DNA of 64,000 nt from Maribacter luteus (GTDB lineage: Bacteria; Bacteroidota; Bacteroidia; Flavobacteriales; Flavobacteriaceae), in contig NZ_WKJH01000001.1 in assembly GCF_009674825.1 (NCBI RefSeq), forward strand, positions 62,001-126,000, read 5' to 3'. Below the pieces are notes generated by a model. That model worked only from the letters and a program-made list of their open reading frames with translations. It made no database searches and was not told the origin of the DNA. Made by a program: the position numbers and the translations under genes. The first letter of the stretch is position 1; every line of letters starts with the position of its first letter. Shown piece after piece: positions 53,550 to 61,855 of the stretch.

Positions 53550-54254
53550 TCATTCAATATTATAACAATACTGATACAACATTTTAAAGTGTACTTTCAT
53601 TTTTTCTTTGGCCAATTTTGGGTCTTGTTTTTTAATCGCCTCATAAATATCATTATGTTCCTGTATACCTAATGCCGCCCTATTCACATTACACACATGG
53701 TATTTCTCGAAATTAGTGATAATCTCAGGCGTTATGATCAACATAAACGTATTCATTGTACTGTTACCACTCGCTTTCGCTATGGATAAATGAAACAATA
53801 AATCTTCTTGAACAGCATCCTCTCCATTTTCTACCTTTGCGGCATAAGCATCCAATGCAATTTTCATTTGCGCCAAATCTTCATCGGTTCGTCTTAAAGC
53901 TGCCAATCTACAGGTTTTCAACTCCAATAAAATTCGTGTCTCAACAAGGGATTTAAAATCCGGGGTTTCCAATTCAAGAATATCCTTAAGCATTCCTTTC
54001 ATGGCGATTGGCCCAATATCGGCAATAAATGTCCCGCTCTGAGGTCTGGATTTCAATAGCCCATAGAACTCCAATCTTTGTATGGCTTCCCTTAAACTAC
54101 TTCTACTTACCCCAAATTTTTCCGCTAACATTCGTTCTGACGGAAGCTTATCACCTGGCTCCAAGTTTTTAAAGGTGATCAAGTCACGAATTTTCGTGAT
54201 AATATCTTTTTGAACTTCCCTGTTTTCTGCTTTTGTAAGTACTTCTAACTTCAT
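53550..54254 (-). CDS. FadR-subfamily GntR regulator of the alginate locus
   Basis: A 234-residue regulator. The N-terminal winged helix shows GDKLPSERMLAEKFGVSRSS and LREAIQRLEFYGLLKSRPQSG (residues about 38-80). The C-terminal FCD helical domain (about 95-225) has histidines and an aspartate or glutamate suited to a metal-bound carboxylate ligand. Uronate-type regulators of this group (ExuR, UxuR, KdgR-like) are released by pathway intermediates. A large palindrome stands 8-45 bases before its ATG, and a related triple site before susC. It probably represses both until a DEH or KDG-like inducer appears; the ligand is inferred. Confidence 0.9.
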   Translation of the reverse strand: MKLEVLTKAENREVQKDIITKIRDLITFKNLEPGDKLPSERMLAEKFGVSRSSLREAIQRLEFYGLLKSRPQSGTFIADIGPIAMKGMLKDILELETPDFKSLVETRILLELKTCRLAALRRTDEDLAQMKIALDAYAAKVENGEDAVQEDLLFHLSIAKASGNSTMNTFMLIITPEIITNFEKYHVCNVNRAALGIQEHNDIYEAIKKQDPKLAKEKMKVHFKMLYQYCYNIE

Positions 54255-54261
54255 ATAATCA

Positions 54262-54299
54262 TTTTAACAAAATTGGTTAACCAGATTGGTTTGTTAAAA
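54262..54299. promoter_or_regulatory. GntR autoregulatory site
   Basis: Outer arms TTTTAACAAA and TTTGTTAAAA form a perfect ten-base dyad. Inside lies TTGGTTAACCAG (54273-54284), a classic GntR/FadR palindrome, then a second half site TTGGT. It covers the promoter region just before the regulator's ATG. Confidence 0.7.
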
Positions 54300-54374
54300 T
54301 TAAACAATTAATCCAACATAAATAGAACACTAAGGGTTCAAAAAAATCTGTTGTTAATCTTAAAATTTGGAGTA

Positions 54375-54394
54375 CTGGTCCAAAAAAGGACCAG
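54375..54394. terminator. Hairpin between the PL7 gene and the regulator
   Basis: CTGGTCC-AAAAAA-GGACCAG, a perfect seven-base stem. It lies 74 bases after the PL7 stop and could end the susC operon on the minus strand. The T-run sits in the loop rather than after the stem. The TGGT...ACCA arms also resemble a GntR site, so an operator is the alternative. Confidence 0.45.
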
Positions 54395-54468
54395 CACTGC
54401 CAAAAACTCAAACTAACTCAACTACTAATCAAAACTTATACTTTTTCGACTTAACATTTTCAATTAAC

Positions 54469-55377
54469 TTAATGCTTTACTTCCAAATCATAAAACTTGA
54501 CCTTTGCAAAAGACCCTTGATCTCTAGATTGGAAATAATTACCAGCTTTAAAATAGTTCTCGAATACTCCCCATTTTTTAATATTCCTGTCGTCATATAC
54601 AGCAAACTCATTATTATTTAAGGATACTACCATTTTACCATCGCTAACCGTGACATTTATTGTAAATTTCCTAAAACCAACTTCCTCTTCGAAAGTAAAA
54701 CCTTTATCATCGGTCCAAGCTTCTTCATATAGTAAGCCTTCTTCCGTGGTAACGTCAGGATATTTCAAAACTTTGGTCTTTACCCTAATTTTACCATTTT
54801 GCCAATATATCTTCAACATTGGGGGAGCATTATTGTCTTTTTGCCCAATTAAATTTCGCTGTTCATTGGTTAAACGACCATGAATCTGTAGTATAATTAC
54901 CTTATGATACTTTCCGTCCTTATCCTTAGAAACCTCATCCATTGCAATTTTAGCCTTCAAAATTCCGCCTTGACCAAAAGTCCAATTTACATTATCATTC
55001 CCTGGAACCATTTGCTCCCGAAGTTCAGATCTTGAGTACTTCGTATTTGCAGTTGTCGCTTCTGTTGGGTAAGCATGAAAAACCAAAGCCCCTGAAGATG
55101 AGTCATTATACATAAAAGGCTTCAAAACTTCATTGGTCGCATACTCCAAAATATCTGGTGGTTCTACACTTATTGCACCACCTTTACCATTACCCTCGGG
55201 AATGGTTACTTTCCAATGGGACAAATCAATTTTTGATAACTTATATTTTTTTTTCTTCACTCTCCTTTCTTTTTTGACTTCATTTTCTACAACGTTGCTA
55301 GCCGTTTGACAAGCAACGTTTGTAGAAGTCAATGTGAAAATGAGAATGATTAATATAGGATTTAAAGTAATCTTCAT
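54469..55377 (-). CDS. PL7 alginate lyase, lipoprotein
   Basis: A 302-residue lyase. The leader ends in TNVAC, with C23 as the lipid-anchored cysteine. The three family motifs are present: RSELRE near 116, QIH near 162 and YFKAGNYFQS near 277. They hold the catalytic arginine, histidine and tyrosine of the beta-jelly-roll PL7 lyases. QIH is commonly linked to guluronate-containing substrates. It cuts alginate by beta-elimination, probably at the cell surface or in the periplasm. Nine bases after the PKD gene and last gene of the susCD operon. A lysine-rich stretch (about 37-46) links the anchor to the domain. Confidence 0.93.
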   Translation of the reverse strand: MKITLNPILIILIFTLTSTNVACQTASNVVENEVKKERRVKKKKYKLSKIDLSHWKVTIPEGNGKGGAISVEPPDILEYATNEVLKPFMYNDSSSGALVFHAYPTEATTANTKYSRSELREQMVPGNDNVNWTFGQGGILKAKIAMDEVSKDKDGKYHKVIILQIHGRLTNEQRNLIGQKDNNAPPMLKIYWQNGKIRVKTKVLKYPDVTTEEGLLYEEAWTDDKGFTFEEEVGFRKFTINVTVSDGKMVVSLNNNEFAVYDDRNIKKWGVFENYFKAGNYFQSRDQGSFAKVKFYDLEVKH

Positions 55378-55385
55378 TTATTTAC

Positions 55386-56345
55386 TTATTCTGAAGGATA
55401 CACTTTTACATTATCAACGTATAATTCATCATTCGTTATGGCATAAATCCATATGGACACTTGTCCTGTAGCATTAGAGGTAAATTGACCGGTCATTATT
55501 TTAAAATCCCCTTTTCCATTAGCAACATCACCAACAACCTGAACAAGTGCACCGGCTTCAGAACTTGCTACTGCATCAACCCCATCACTGAATTGACCAT
55601 CAAGTATCTCTACAATTACCCTGTCTCCTCCTTCTATATCGTCCTTATCAGTCTTAATCGCATGGCTATATTCAATAACATAATCCGTATTCGGAGTAAC
55701 CGTGATAGCTTGGTATGCATATCTTGTTGCCTCACTAACTGAAGGACCTGCAGATGTAGAGCTTGTCCATTTAGCCCCAGGAGTTTTGGTCGAACCTGAA
55801 TCGGACCCATCATAATTTAACGGATCACCATCACTACTTGCATTGAAAGCACTAGTTGTTCCACCAGTAAACGCGGCAATTTTCCAATCATCCTGACCAG
55901 CGGAGAAATCACCATTCAGAATTTCAGGATCAATTGCGGGTGGTTCTTCTGGTTCAACCACTGTAATGGTTTCTGAATATGTACTGGTTACGTTCAACTT
56001 ATCTGTTGCTGTTAAAGTAATCGTATAAGTACCCTCGGCAGGATATGTGTTCATCCCATCAACATCGGTAGAAATATTACCGTCGCCAAAATCCCAAAAA
56101 TAATCCGTTGCACTAGATGAAGAATTTGCAAAAGTATATGTCAAATAATCATCCGTTACCGTTGATGAAAAACTAGCACTCGGCGGTGTTTCATCAGTTT
56201 TTGAATTTGATTCCGCCAAGTCATATTCCAATGAAGAAATAGTGGGGTCACAAGAAATCACAGAAAGTGAAATTATAGTTGTCAAGACCATCAATACCGA
56301 AGTATTGAATGGTCTTTTTATTAGCTTATTATATTTCATAATCAT
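55386..56345 (-). CDS. PKD-domain lipoprotein, probable surface glycan-binding protein
   Basis: A 319-residue lipoprotein (ATG 56345, or 56339 two codons later). The lipobox is SVISC, C32. A PKD domain follows (about 50-130) with the signature YFWDFGDG. Residues about 140-319 start ILNGDFSAGQDDWKI and have the look of a carbohydrate-binding jelly roll. Placed after susD by 23 bases and before the PL7 lyase, it probably holds alginate at the surface for the SusCD pore, as SusE/F-type proteins do. No catalytic motif is seen. Confidence 0.83.
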   Translation of the reverse strand: MIMKYNKLIKRPFNTSVLMVLTTIISLSVISCDPTISSLEYDLAESNSKTDETPPSASFSSTVTDDYLTYTFANSSSSATDYFWDFGDGNISTDVDGMNTYPAEGTYTITLTATDKLNVTSTYSETITVVEPEEPPAIDPEILNGDFSAGQDDWKIAAFTGGTTSAFNASSDGDPLNYDGSDSGSTKTPGAKWTSSTSAGPSVSEATRYAYQAITVTPNTDYVIEYSHAIKTDKDDIEGGDRVIVEILDGQFSDGVDAVASSEAGALVQVVGDVANGKGDFKIMTGQFTSNATGQVSIWIYAITNDELYVDNVKVYPSE

Positions 56346-56368
56346 TATTTTAAATTAATTGAATGCTT

Positions 56369-57790
56369 TTAATATCCTGGATTTTGTGTTAGCACACCTT
56401 TGCCCAAGTTAATCTCATTCTGAGGTAATGGCAACAACAAATCAGAAGATGAATACCCATAATTATTTGCAGCCGAGAAAGCTGATAAAACAGATTCTGC
56501 CTGTCCAAACCTCACCAAATCAAAAAATCTTTGGTTTTCAAAAGCCAGTTCAACCCTTCTCTCATCCAATAAATCTTGTTTTGTTATGAGACCTACAGTC
56601 TCGGTCAAACCTGCACGGTCCCTAACTTTCTGGAAAGAAGCCAAAGCATCAGCATCGTTCGTTTGGTCAGCACCAGCCATAATTGCTTCTACATGCATCA
56701 ACAAAACATCTGCCAGTCGAAGAACAATCCAATCGTTACCTGCCAACGTAGGATCTGAAGACACAGGATCTATACCAAGGTCTTCATCCCCATTCGGTAA
56801 ATATTTTACCACTTGGTATTGTCCGGCCTGACTTGGGTCTGGTCTATATGAATATGCTGTTCTGTTACCTCCTAATAAATCCAAAGCAGCTACAGCTTCA
56901 TCAGTAACATAATTTACCCCACTGGTTCTACCAACCGCATTCAACCATTCTGCTGAAAAATTTTGGCTATCCCCATCTAAATCCGATATATAACCAACGG
57001 AGAATATAACCTCTGAATTGGTTTCATTATAAAATACATCCTTGAAATTGTCTTCCAATTCATACCCACTTCCAATTACGTCCTCACATAAAGAACGTGC
57101 CTGGGTATAATTTCCCAATGTTAGATAAACTTTTGCCAACAATCCTTGGGCAGCAGCTCTTGATGCCCTTGTTCTATAAGTATTATCCAATGTTTCAACT
57201 GCCGTTAATAAATCACTAACTATCAATTCGTAAATAGTAGCCGATGCAACCCTTGTAAATTGCACATCGGTTTCTAAGGGAGAGATAACTCTATCAATCA
57301 AAGGAATATCTCCGTACAATCTAACTAAGTTAAAATAGGCATAGGCCCTAACAAACTTAGCCTCTCCTTCATAAGCCGAAGAAATACCAGCATCTTCAAT
57401 TACATCCAAATTATCCAAAACTACATTGGCCCTATAAATGATATTATAAAAACTGGAATAATAATCCTTCACAATACCATTGGTTGCCTGAACGTTATAA
57501 CTCTCAAATTGAGCTGATTCCCCCTCACTACTTTTAGTACGTGTATTATCACTTCGCATTTCGGTAAGATAAAACTCATACATAACACTGTGGTTATCAT
57601 CTGTGTCAGTTGAATTTGTCCCTTGAATACCATCATACATATTTATTACCGCGGTATATACCTCATCAGCATCGCTAAAATAACTATCAGCGGTTGTACC
57701 GGAAGAGGGTACTGGCTCTAAATAATCACTTTCACAGGATGAAACAGCTACTCCTAATAAAAGCAATACTATAATCTTTATTTGTTTCAT
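56369..57790 (-). CDS. susD: SusD-like alginate-binding lipoprotein
   Basis: A 473-residue SusD/RagB protein. The lipobox is VSSC (C19) after a hydrophobic leader. It contains the TPR-like helices typical of the family (YEGEAKFVRAYAYFNLVRLY near 140) and the C-terminal LLDERRVELAFENQRFFDLVR near 410. It sits on the outer face of the outer membrane as the lid of the SusC pore. Located 29 bases after susC and transcribed with it. The ligand is inferred to be alginate oligosaccharides from the lyases on both sides. Confidence 0.93.
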   Translation of the reverse strand: MKQIKIIVLLLLGVAVSSCESDYLEPVPSSGTTADSYFSDADEVYTAVINMYDGIQGTNSTDTDDNHSVMYEFYLTEMRSDNTRTKSSEGESAQFESYNVQATNGIVKDYYSSFYNIIYRANVVLDNLDVIEDAGISSAYEGEAKFVRAYAYFNLVRLYGDIPLIDRVISPLETDVQFTRVASATIYELIVSDLLTAVETLDNTYRTRASRAAAQGLLAKVYLTLGNYTQARSLCEDVIGSGYELEDNFKDVFYNETNSEVIFSVGYISDLDGDSQNFSAEWLNAVGRTSGVNYVTDEAVAALDLLGGNRTAYSYRPDPSQAGQYQVVKYLPNGDEDLGIDPVSSDPTLAGNDWIVLRLADVLLMHVEAIMAGADQTNDADALASFQKVRDRAGLTETVGLITKQDLLDERRVELAFENQRFFDLVRFGQAESVLSAFSAANNYGYSSSDLLLPLPQNEINLGKGVLTQNPGY

Positions 57791-57819
57791 AATATTTGTA
57801 TTATTTATTATTGTTTTAA

Positions 57820-60800
57820 TTAGAAATCAAGATTTAGACCTATTGAAATGGTTCGATATATTGGCGAACCAGCCCTTTGGTAACCATAGGTCGTAGGACT
57901 TGTTCTATCAATTGATTCTGGATTAAAACCGGTATAATCATCAGCAGTTTTATACATAAGGTTCTGTCCGGCAGCGTATATCCTAAGTTTGGATATTCCG
58001 TACTTAGAAACAAAATCACTTGGAAAAGTAAACCCGACATTAACATTACGAAGTGCGATATATGAAGCATCTTGAATGATGTCATCGGTAAATATTTTCT
58101 CTTTTATGAATTCCTGATCCGGAGTTATATCTGGATCAAAATCTTGGGAGCTATTGAAATGGTTGAAGATGTATTGATCTCCCATATTTCTAACTTCCGC
58201 TCCGTGTGATCCTTGGAACATAAAGCTTAAATCGAAATCCCCGATTTTAAAATCATTCGTAAAACTCCAAACCAACTCTGGGTAAGGATCACCTAATGCC
58301 GCCTTATCTTCATCATCTATAATACCATCACCATTTAAATCCTTAACGTATACGTCTTGAGCCTCACCACCAATAGGGTGATACGGATCATTGATATATT
58401 CCAAGGGAATATCCCTATCAACTACCCAACCATAGAAGGTTGAAATAGGCTGACCTTCCAAATTGATCCATTCAGCAGCCCTTTTACTATCCACATTTGT
58501 TATTTGACCATTTGAATCCGCAAAATCGACCAATGTGTTTTTGTTAGTAGTAGCGATCAAGGTTGACGACCATCTGAAATTCTCTTGAGTTATATTTCGA
58601 GTACGAAGTTCAAGTTCAAAACCTTCATTCTGGACTTCTCCAAGGTTGACCAATGCACTATCAAAACCAGTTGTTACAGAAACAGGGTTATCCAACAGTA
58701 ATTGATCACTAGTTCTTTTGTAATAATCAAGGGAACCTGAAATTGCATTTTTAAAGAATCCGAAATCAACACCAGGGTTAAATTCTATCAATCGTTCCCA
58801 CTGAAGATCTGCATTGGCAATGTTTAAAGCATTGAACCCTCCTGTTAAATTACCATCTACAACCGCAGTTGTCGCCCCCAATAAAGCAAGGGAAGGATAA
58901 TAATCGACAAGTACATTACCCGTACTTAAATTACTAGTACTACTGCTACTATCAGGATCCACACTACCAGTATTTAACCTATCGTTACCGGTTACACCGT
59001 AACTGGCCCTTAATTTAAGACTACTTACAACTTCACTGTTAGCAAGAAAATCTTCATTAGCAACATTCCAACCAATGGAAGCTGCTGGGAAGTTACCATA
59101 TTTAAAATCCTTACCAAAAATAGAACTACCATCTCGTCTTAAACTCAAAGATGCCAAATACTTATTGTCATAGGCATAATTGAACCTAGAAACATAACCA
59201 ATGGTATTTTTCTCCCATTCAAAAGCGTCAGCATCCGATATTGTAGTGGCATTTACAATTTGCTTCACATCGTCAGAAGTATATCCCGTACCTGTAATGG
59301 TTGAAAAAGACCATTTTCTAGTTTCTGCGGATACACCCAAGATAGCACTGAAATCATGTTTACCGAAAGATTTGTTATATGAGAAGAAATTATCAGAGAT
59401 AAGATAAATTTCCCTTTGACCAATTTCATTCATTGAGGCCGCGGAAGCACCATTTCTGTTAGATTCAACACCCTGCCACCTAGTTCTCTTGGTATCTTGG
59501 TAAGAACCAGAAAGTGTAGTTTTAAAGTTCAAGCCATCAATTATCTCATAGTCTCCATAAACACTACCGAATAACTTGAATTTTTTATCTCTTCTATCAC
59601 GTTCCAAAACCTTCGCCGCAGGATTGGTATTTGAAGTATTACTGATGTCAGTACCACTTACAACAGGGGTTCCTGTAACCAAATCATAATCATCGAAATG
59701 ACGTTGCAAGGCATAATCTCCGATTTGAACATCGGCATACACCCCTCCATCTCTGACCCTATTCAGGAATTGAATCGTATTGGCATCATGATAAACAGGT
59801 AGCCAATTCGTCTGTCTTAAAATATCATGGGTTGAACCGTCAAAACGTCTTCTATTAGTATAAGAAGGTGAAAAGTTCGCTCCTACAGTAATCTTATCAT
59901 TTATTTTTGTGTCTACCTTAAGTCGAAGTCCATACTTCTTAAAATCATCTGTTAATAAAACACCTTCATCATGACTATAATTTAAACCAGTACTGAATTT
60001 TGTTTTATCATTTCCACCCCTGGCGGTTAAGGAATGACTGGTAATAGTACCTCCATCAAAAATAACATCTTGCCATGAGCGATCAACACCGATCAATTGC
60101 TTATATCTGGTTCTATCAGAAAGCGTTCCTGTGGCTGCCAACTCAGCCGCAGCAGTTTCTGCAATTGAAAATGTATACGCGTCACTATGCCTAGCTTCTT
60201 TATAACCTGTGAAAGTACTGTAATTGATTCTTGTCTTGCCTTCCAAACCAGATTTAGTAGAAATCATGATAATACCATTAGCTCCTTTTGACCCATAAAT
60301 GGCTGAAGAAGCGGCATCTTTAAGAATTTCAAAAGATTGTACATCGTTCATATTCAATGAACCCAAGAAATCCGCATCTACAATAACACCATCAACAACA
60401 ACCAAAGGAGTAGAATCACCGGCCATTGAGCCAACACCCCTTATACTGATAGTAGGAGCAGAACCAGCTTCACCATCAGTCGCTTGGATATTAACACCCG
60501 ATACCTGACCAACAAGTGCATCATCGACCCTTGCCAATGCTATTTGATCCAAATCATCATTTACAACTTTAGAAATGGAACCCGTAGTATGACTTTTCTT
60601 TTGAGTACCATAACCAATAACTACAACCTCCTCTAATTGAGCGGCATCTTCTTTTAAAATAACGTCCAATTTCTTTTGGTCAGAAATAATGACAGTTTCG
60701 GTAACATAACCTAAATACGAAAACTGTAATACATCCCCACTACTTACACCAATTTGGTACAACCCATCAAAATCGGTTGCCGTTCCCCTTGTTGTGTTCA

Positions 60801-60960
60801 ATATTACAACGTTTACACCTGGGATGGGAACATTGGCCTCATCGGTTACCGTACCTGAAAGCTCATAGCTATCCTGTGCGAATAATGTAGCATTGAAAAG
60901 CAACACTACCATTAAGATTAATCTTGATTTTAAATTCATTTGTGATCTTATTAAGTTCAT
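57820..60960 (-). CDS. susC: SusC-like TonB-dependent outer-membrane transporter
   Basis: A 1046-residue transporter from ATG 60960. The more upstream ATG 61017 would put 19 extra residues before the leader. ATG 60939 is another choice. After the signal peptide comes a carboxypeptidase-like domain (SGTVTDEANVPIPGVNVVIL, about residues 35-110), a TonB box region EEVVVIGYGTQKK, the plug and a 22-strand barrel. It imports oligoalginate through the outer membrane using TonB energy, with SusD as the lid. First gene of the susC-susD-PKD-PL7 operon. The triple GntR palindrome 287-324 bases upstream suggests control by the regulator at 53550. Confidence 0.93.
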   Translation of the reverse strand: MNLIRSQMNLKSRLILMVVLLFNATLFAQDSYELSGTVTDEANVPIPGVNVVILNTTRGTATDFDGLYQIGVSSGDVLQFSYLGYVTETVIISDQKKLDVILKEDAAQLEEVVVIGYGTQKKSHTTGSISKVVNDDLDQIALARVDDALVGQVSGVNIQATDGEAGSAPTISIRGVGSMAGDSTPLVVVDGVIVDADFLGSLNMNDVQSFEILKDAASSAIYGSKGANGIIMISTKSGLEGKTRINYSTFTGYKEARHSDAYTFSIAETAAAELAATGTLSDRTRYKQLIGVDRSWQDVIFDGGTITSHSLTARGGNDKTKFSTGLNYSHDEGVLLTDDFKKYGLRLKVDTKINDKITVGANFSPSYTNRRRFDGSTHDILRQTNWLPVYHDANTIQFLNRVRDGGVYADVQIGDYALQRHFDDYDLVTGTPVVSGTDISNTSNTNPAAKVLERDRRDKKFKLFGSVYGDYEIIDGLNFKTTLSGSYQDTKRTRWQGVESNRNGASAASMNEIGQREIYLISDNFFSYNKSFGKHDFSAILGVSAETRKWSFSTITGTGYTSDDVKQIVNATTISDADAFEWEKNTIGYVSRFNYAYDNKYLASLSLRRDGSSIFGKDFKYGNFPAASIGWNVANEDFLANSEVVSSLKLRASYGVTGNDRLNTGSVDPDSSSSTSNLSTGNVLVDYYPSLALLGATTAVVDGNLTGGFNALNIANADLQWERLIEFNPGVDFGFFKNAISGSLDYYKRTSDQLLLDNPVSVTTGFDSALVNLGEVQNEGFELELRTRNITQENFRWSSTLIATTNKNTLVDFADSNGQITNVDSKRAAEWINLEGQPISTFYGWVVDRDIPLEYINDPYHPIGGEAQDVYVKDLNGDGIIDDEDKAALGDPYPELVWSFTNDFKIGDFDLSFMFQGSHGAEVRNMGDQYIFNHFNSSQDFDPDITPDQEFIKEKIFTDDIIQDASYIALRNVNVGFTFPSDFVSKYGISKLRIYAAGQNLMYKTADDYTGFNPESIDRTSPTTYGYQRAGSPIYRTISIGLNLDF

Positions 60961-61149
60961 AATTTTTATTAACCAATACTTTAAACAGTATTGATAAATG
61001 AGATGATTAAATCTCAAAGCCCTTACTTTACTTTAGCATGACGCTACTGAAAAATCCATGAATTTTGGTTAATTTTGCAGAAATCATGTTTTGTGAAGCA
61101 TTACATGTTCTAACGATTTACTTCTATCTGAAAAGAAGTGACCATTTAG

Positions 61150-61181
61150 AAAGGGATAGGCTGGCACCTATCCTTTTTTTG
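61150..61181 (+). terminator. Terminator-like hairpin on the + strand in the susC leader
   Basis: GGATAGG-CTGGCA-CCTATCC, extended by A-T pairs, followed by seven T on the + strand. No + strand protein gene lies before it. It may end a small + strand RNA, or act as a structure in the long susC leader on the minus strand, where the T-rich side is weaker. Confidence 0.6.
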
Positions 61182-61246
61182 TTTTATCTATCCAGTTTCA
61201 TTGAAAATTGATTTTGTGTGAGTTAGTAATAATTTTATCTAGTTTT

Positions 61247-61284
61247 TTGGTTATCCAAACTGGTTGACCAATTTGGATAACCAA
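61247..61284. promoter_or_regulatory. Triple GntR-type operator before susC
   Basis: Three TTGG...CCAA boxes: TTGGTTATCCAA (61247-61258), TGGTTGACCA (61261-61270) and TTGGATAACCAA (61273-61284). The outer two, with one more base each, are perfect 13-base inverted arms. The middle box resembles TTGGTTAACCAG before the regulator gene. It overlaps the likely -7 box. Confidence 0.7.
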
Positions 61285-61289
61285 ATATA
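61282..61289 (-). promoter_or_regulatory. Likely -7 box of the susC operon
   Basis: The minus strand reads TATATTTG, matching TAnnTTTG, the same octamer as before arsR. It overlaps the right box of the operator. No clear -33 TTTG is at the usual distance. A start near 61276 would give a leader of roughly 315 bases. Confidence 0.45.
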
Positions 61290-61454
61290 TGTTATTAATG
61301 TGTTAAAAAAAAATCCGAACCCAAATTAAATGTTAAAATTTAATTTGGATTGGATTTTAGCCCTTTCTATTTTACGAAATACGTAAAACAATCCAGTAAA
61401 ATAAGTTATTCCATAAAATCTACTCGAATCAGAATAGCAGGTTTTTATTATATG

Positions 61455-61832
61455 TTAAGACTCTTTATCACCAAAATAAGATACCGCACCACCACTCAAG
61501 AAATCTTCCCTTACAGGGCTAAAGGTGTCAATCAGCATTCCTTCTTCCAAACAAACCGCACTATGTAATAAATTTGGCTCTATATAAACCCCATCGCCTG
61601 CTTCCACAATTTTCTTCTCCCCATCAATTTCAAACTCAAATTTACCCGAAACACAGTAGGTAGCTTGTGTGTGAAAATGTTGGTGCGGCGCTCCTAATGC
61701 CCCTTTTTCAAATTTTACTTTTACCATCATGATCTGGTTATCGTAACCTAAGAACTTTCTTGACACTCCTCCTCCAAGTTCTTCCCATTCCAATTCTTTA
61801 GAAATGACGTATTTCTCACTAAATCGCTTCAT
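61455..61832 (-). CDS. kdgF: KdgF-like cupin, DEH-forming
   Basis: A 125-residue single-domain cupin. The metal and catalytic residues match KdgF: H50 and H52 (APHQHFHTQ), Q56, H90 (NLLHS) and D102 (LIDTFSP). It converts the unsaturated monouronate released by lyases into its open-chain keto form, DEH. It starts 23 bases after the PL17 stop and is its operon partner. Length equals the family's usual 110-130. Confidence 0.9.
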   Translation of the reverse strand: MKRFSEKYVISKELEWEELGGGVSRKFLGYDNQIMMVKVKFEKGALGAPHQHFHTQATYCVSGKFEFEIDGEKKIVEAGDGVYIEPNLLHSAVCLEEGMLIDTFSPVREDFLSGGAVSYFGDKES

Positions 61833-61855
61833 TTTTTTATTTTTTTATGATTAAT

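Noticed and set aside
54375-54394. Firm GntR operator after the PL7 gene
   Set aside because: The arms contain TGGT and ACCA but the spacing differs from the sites at 54273 and 61247. A hairpin at the operon end explains it as well.
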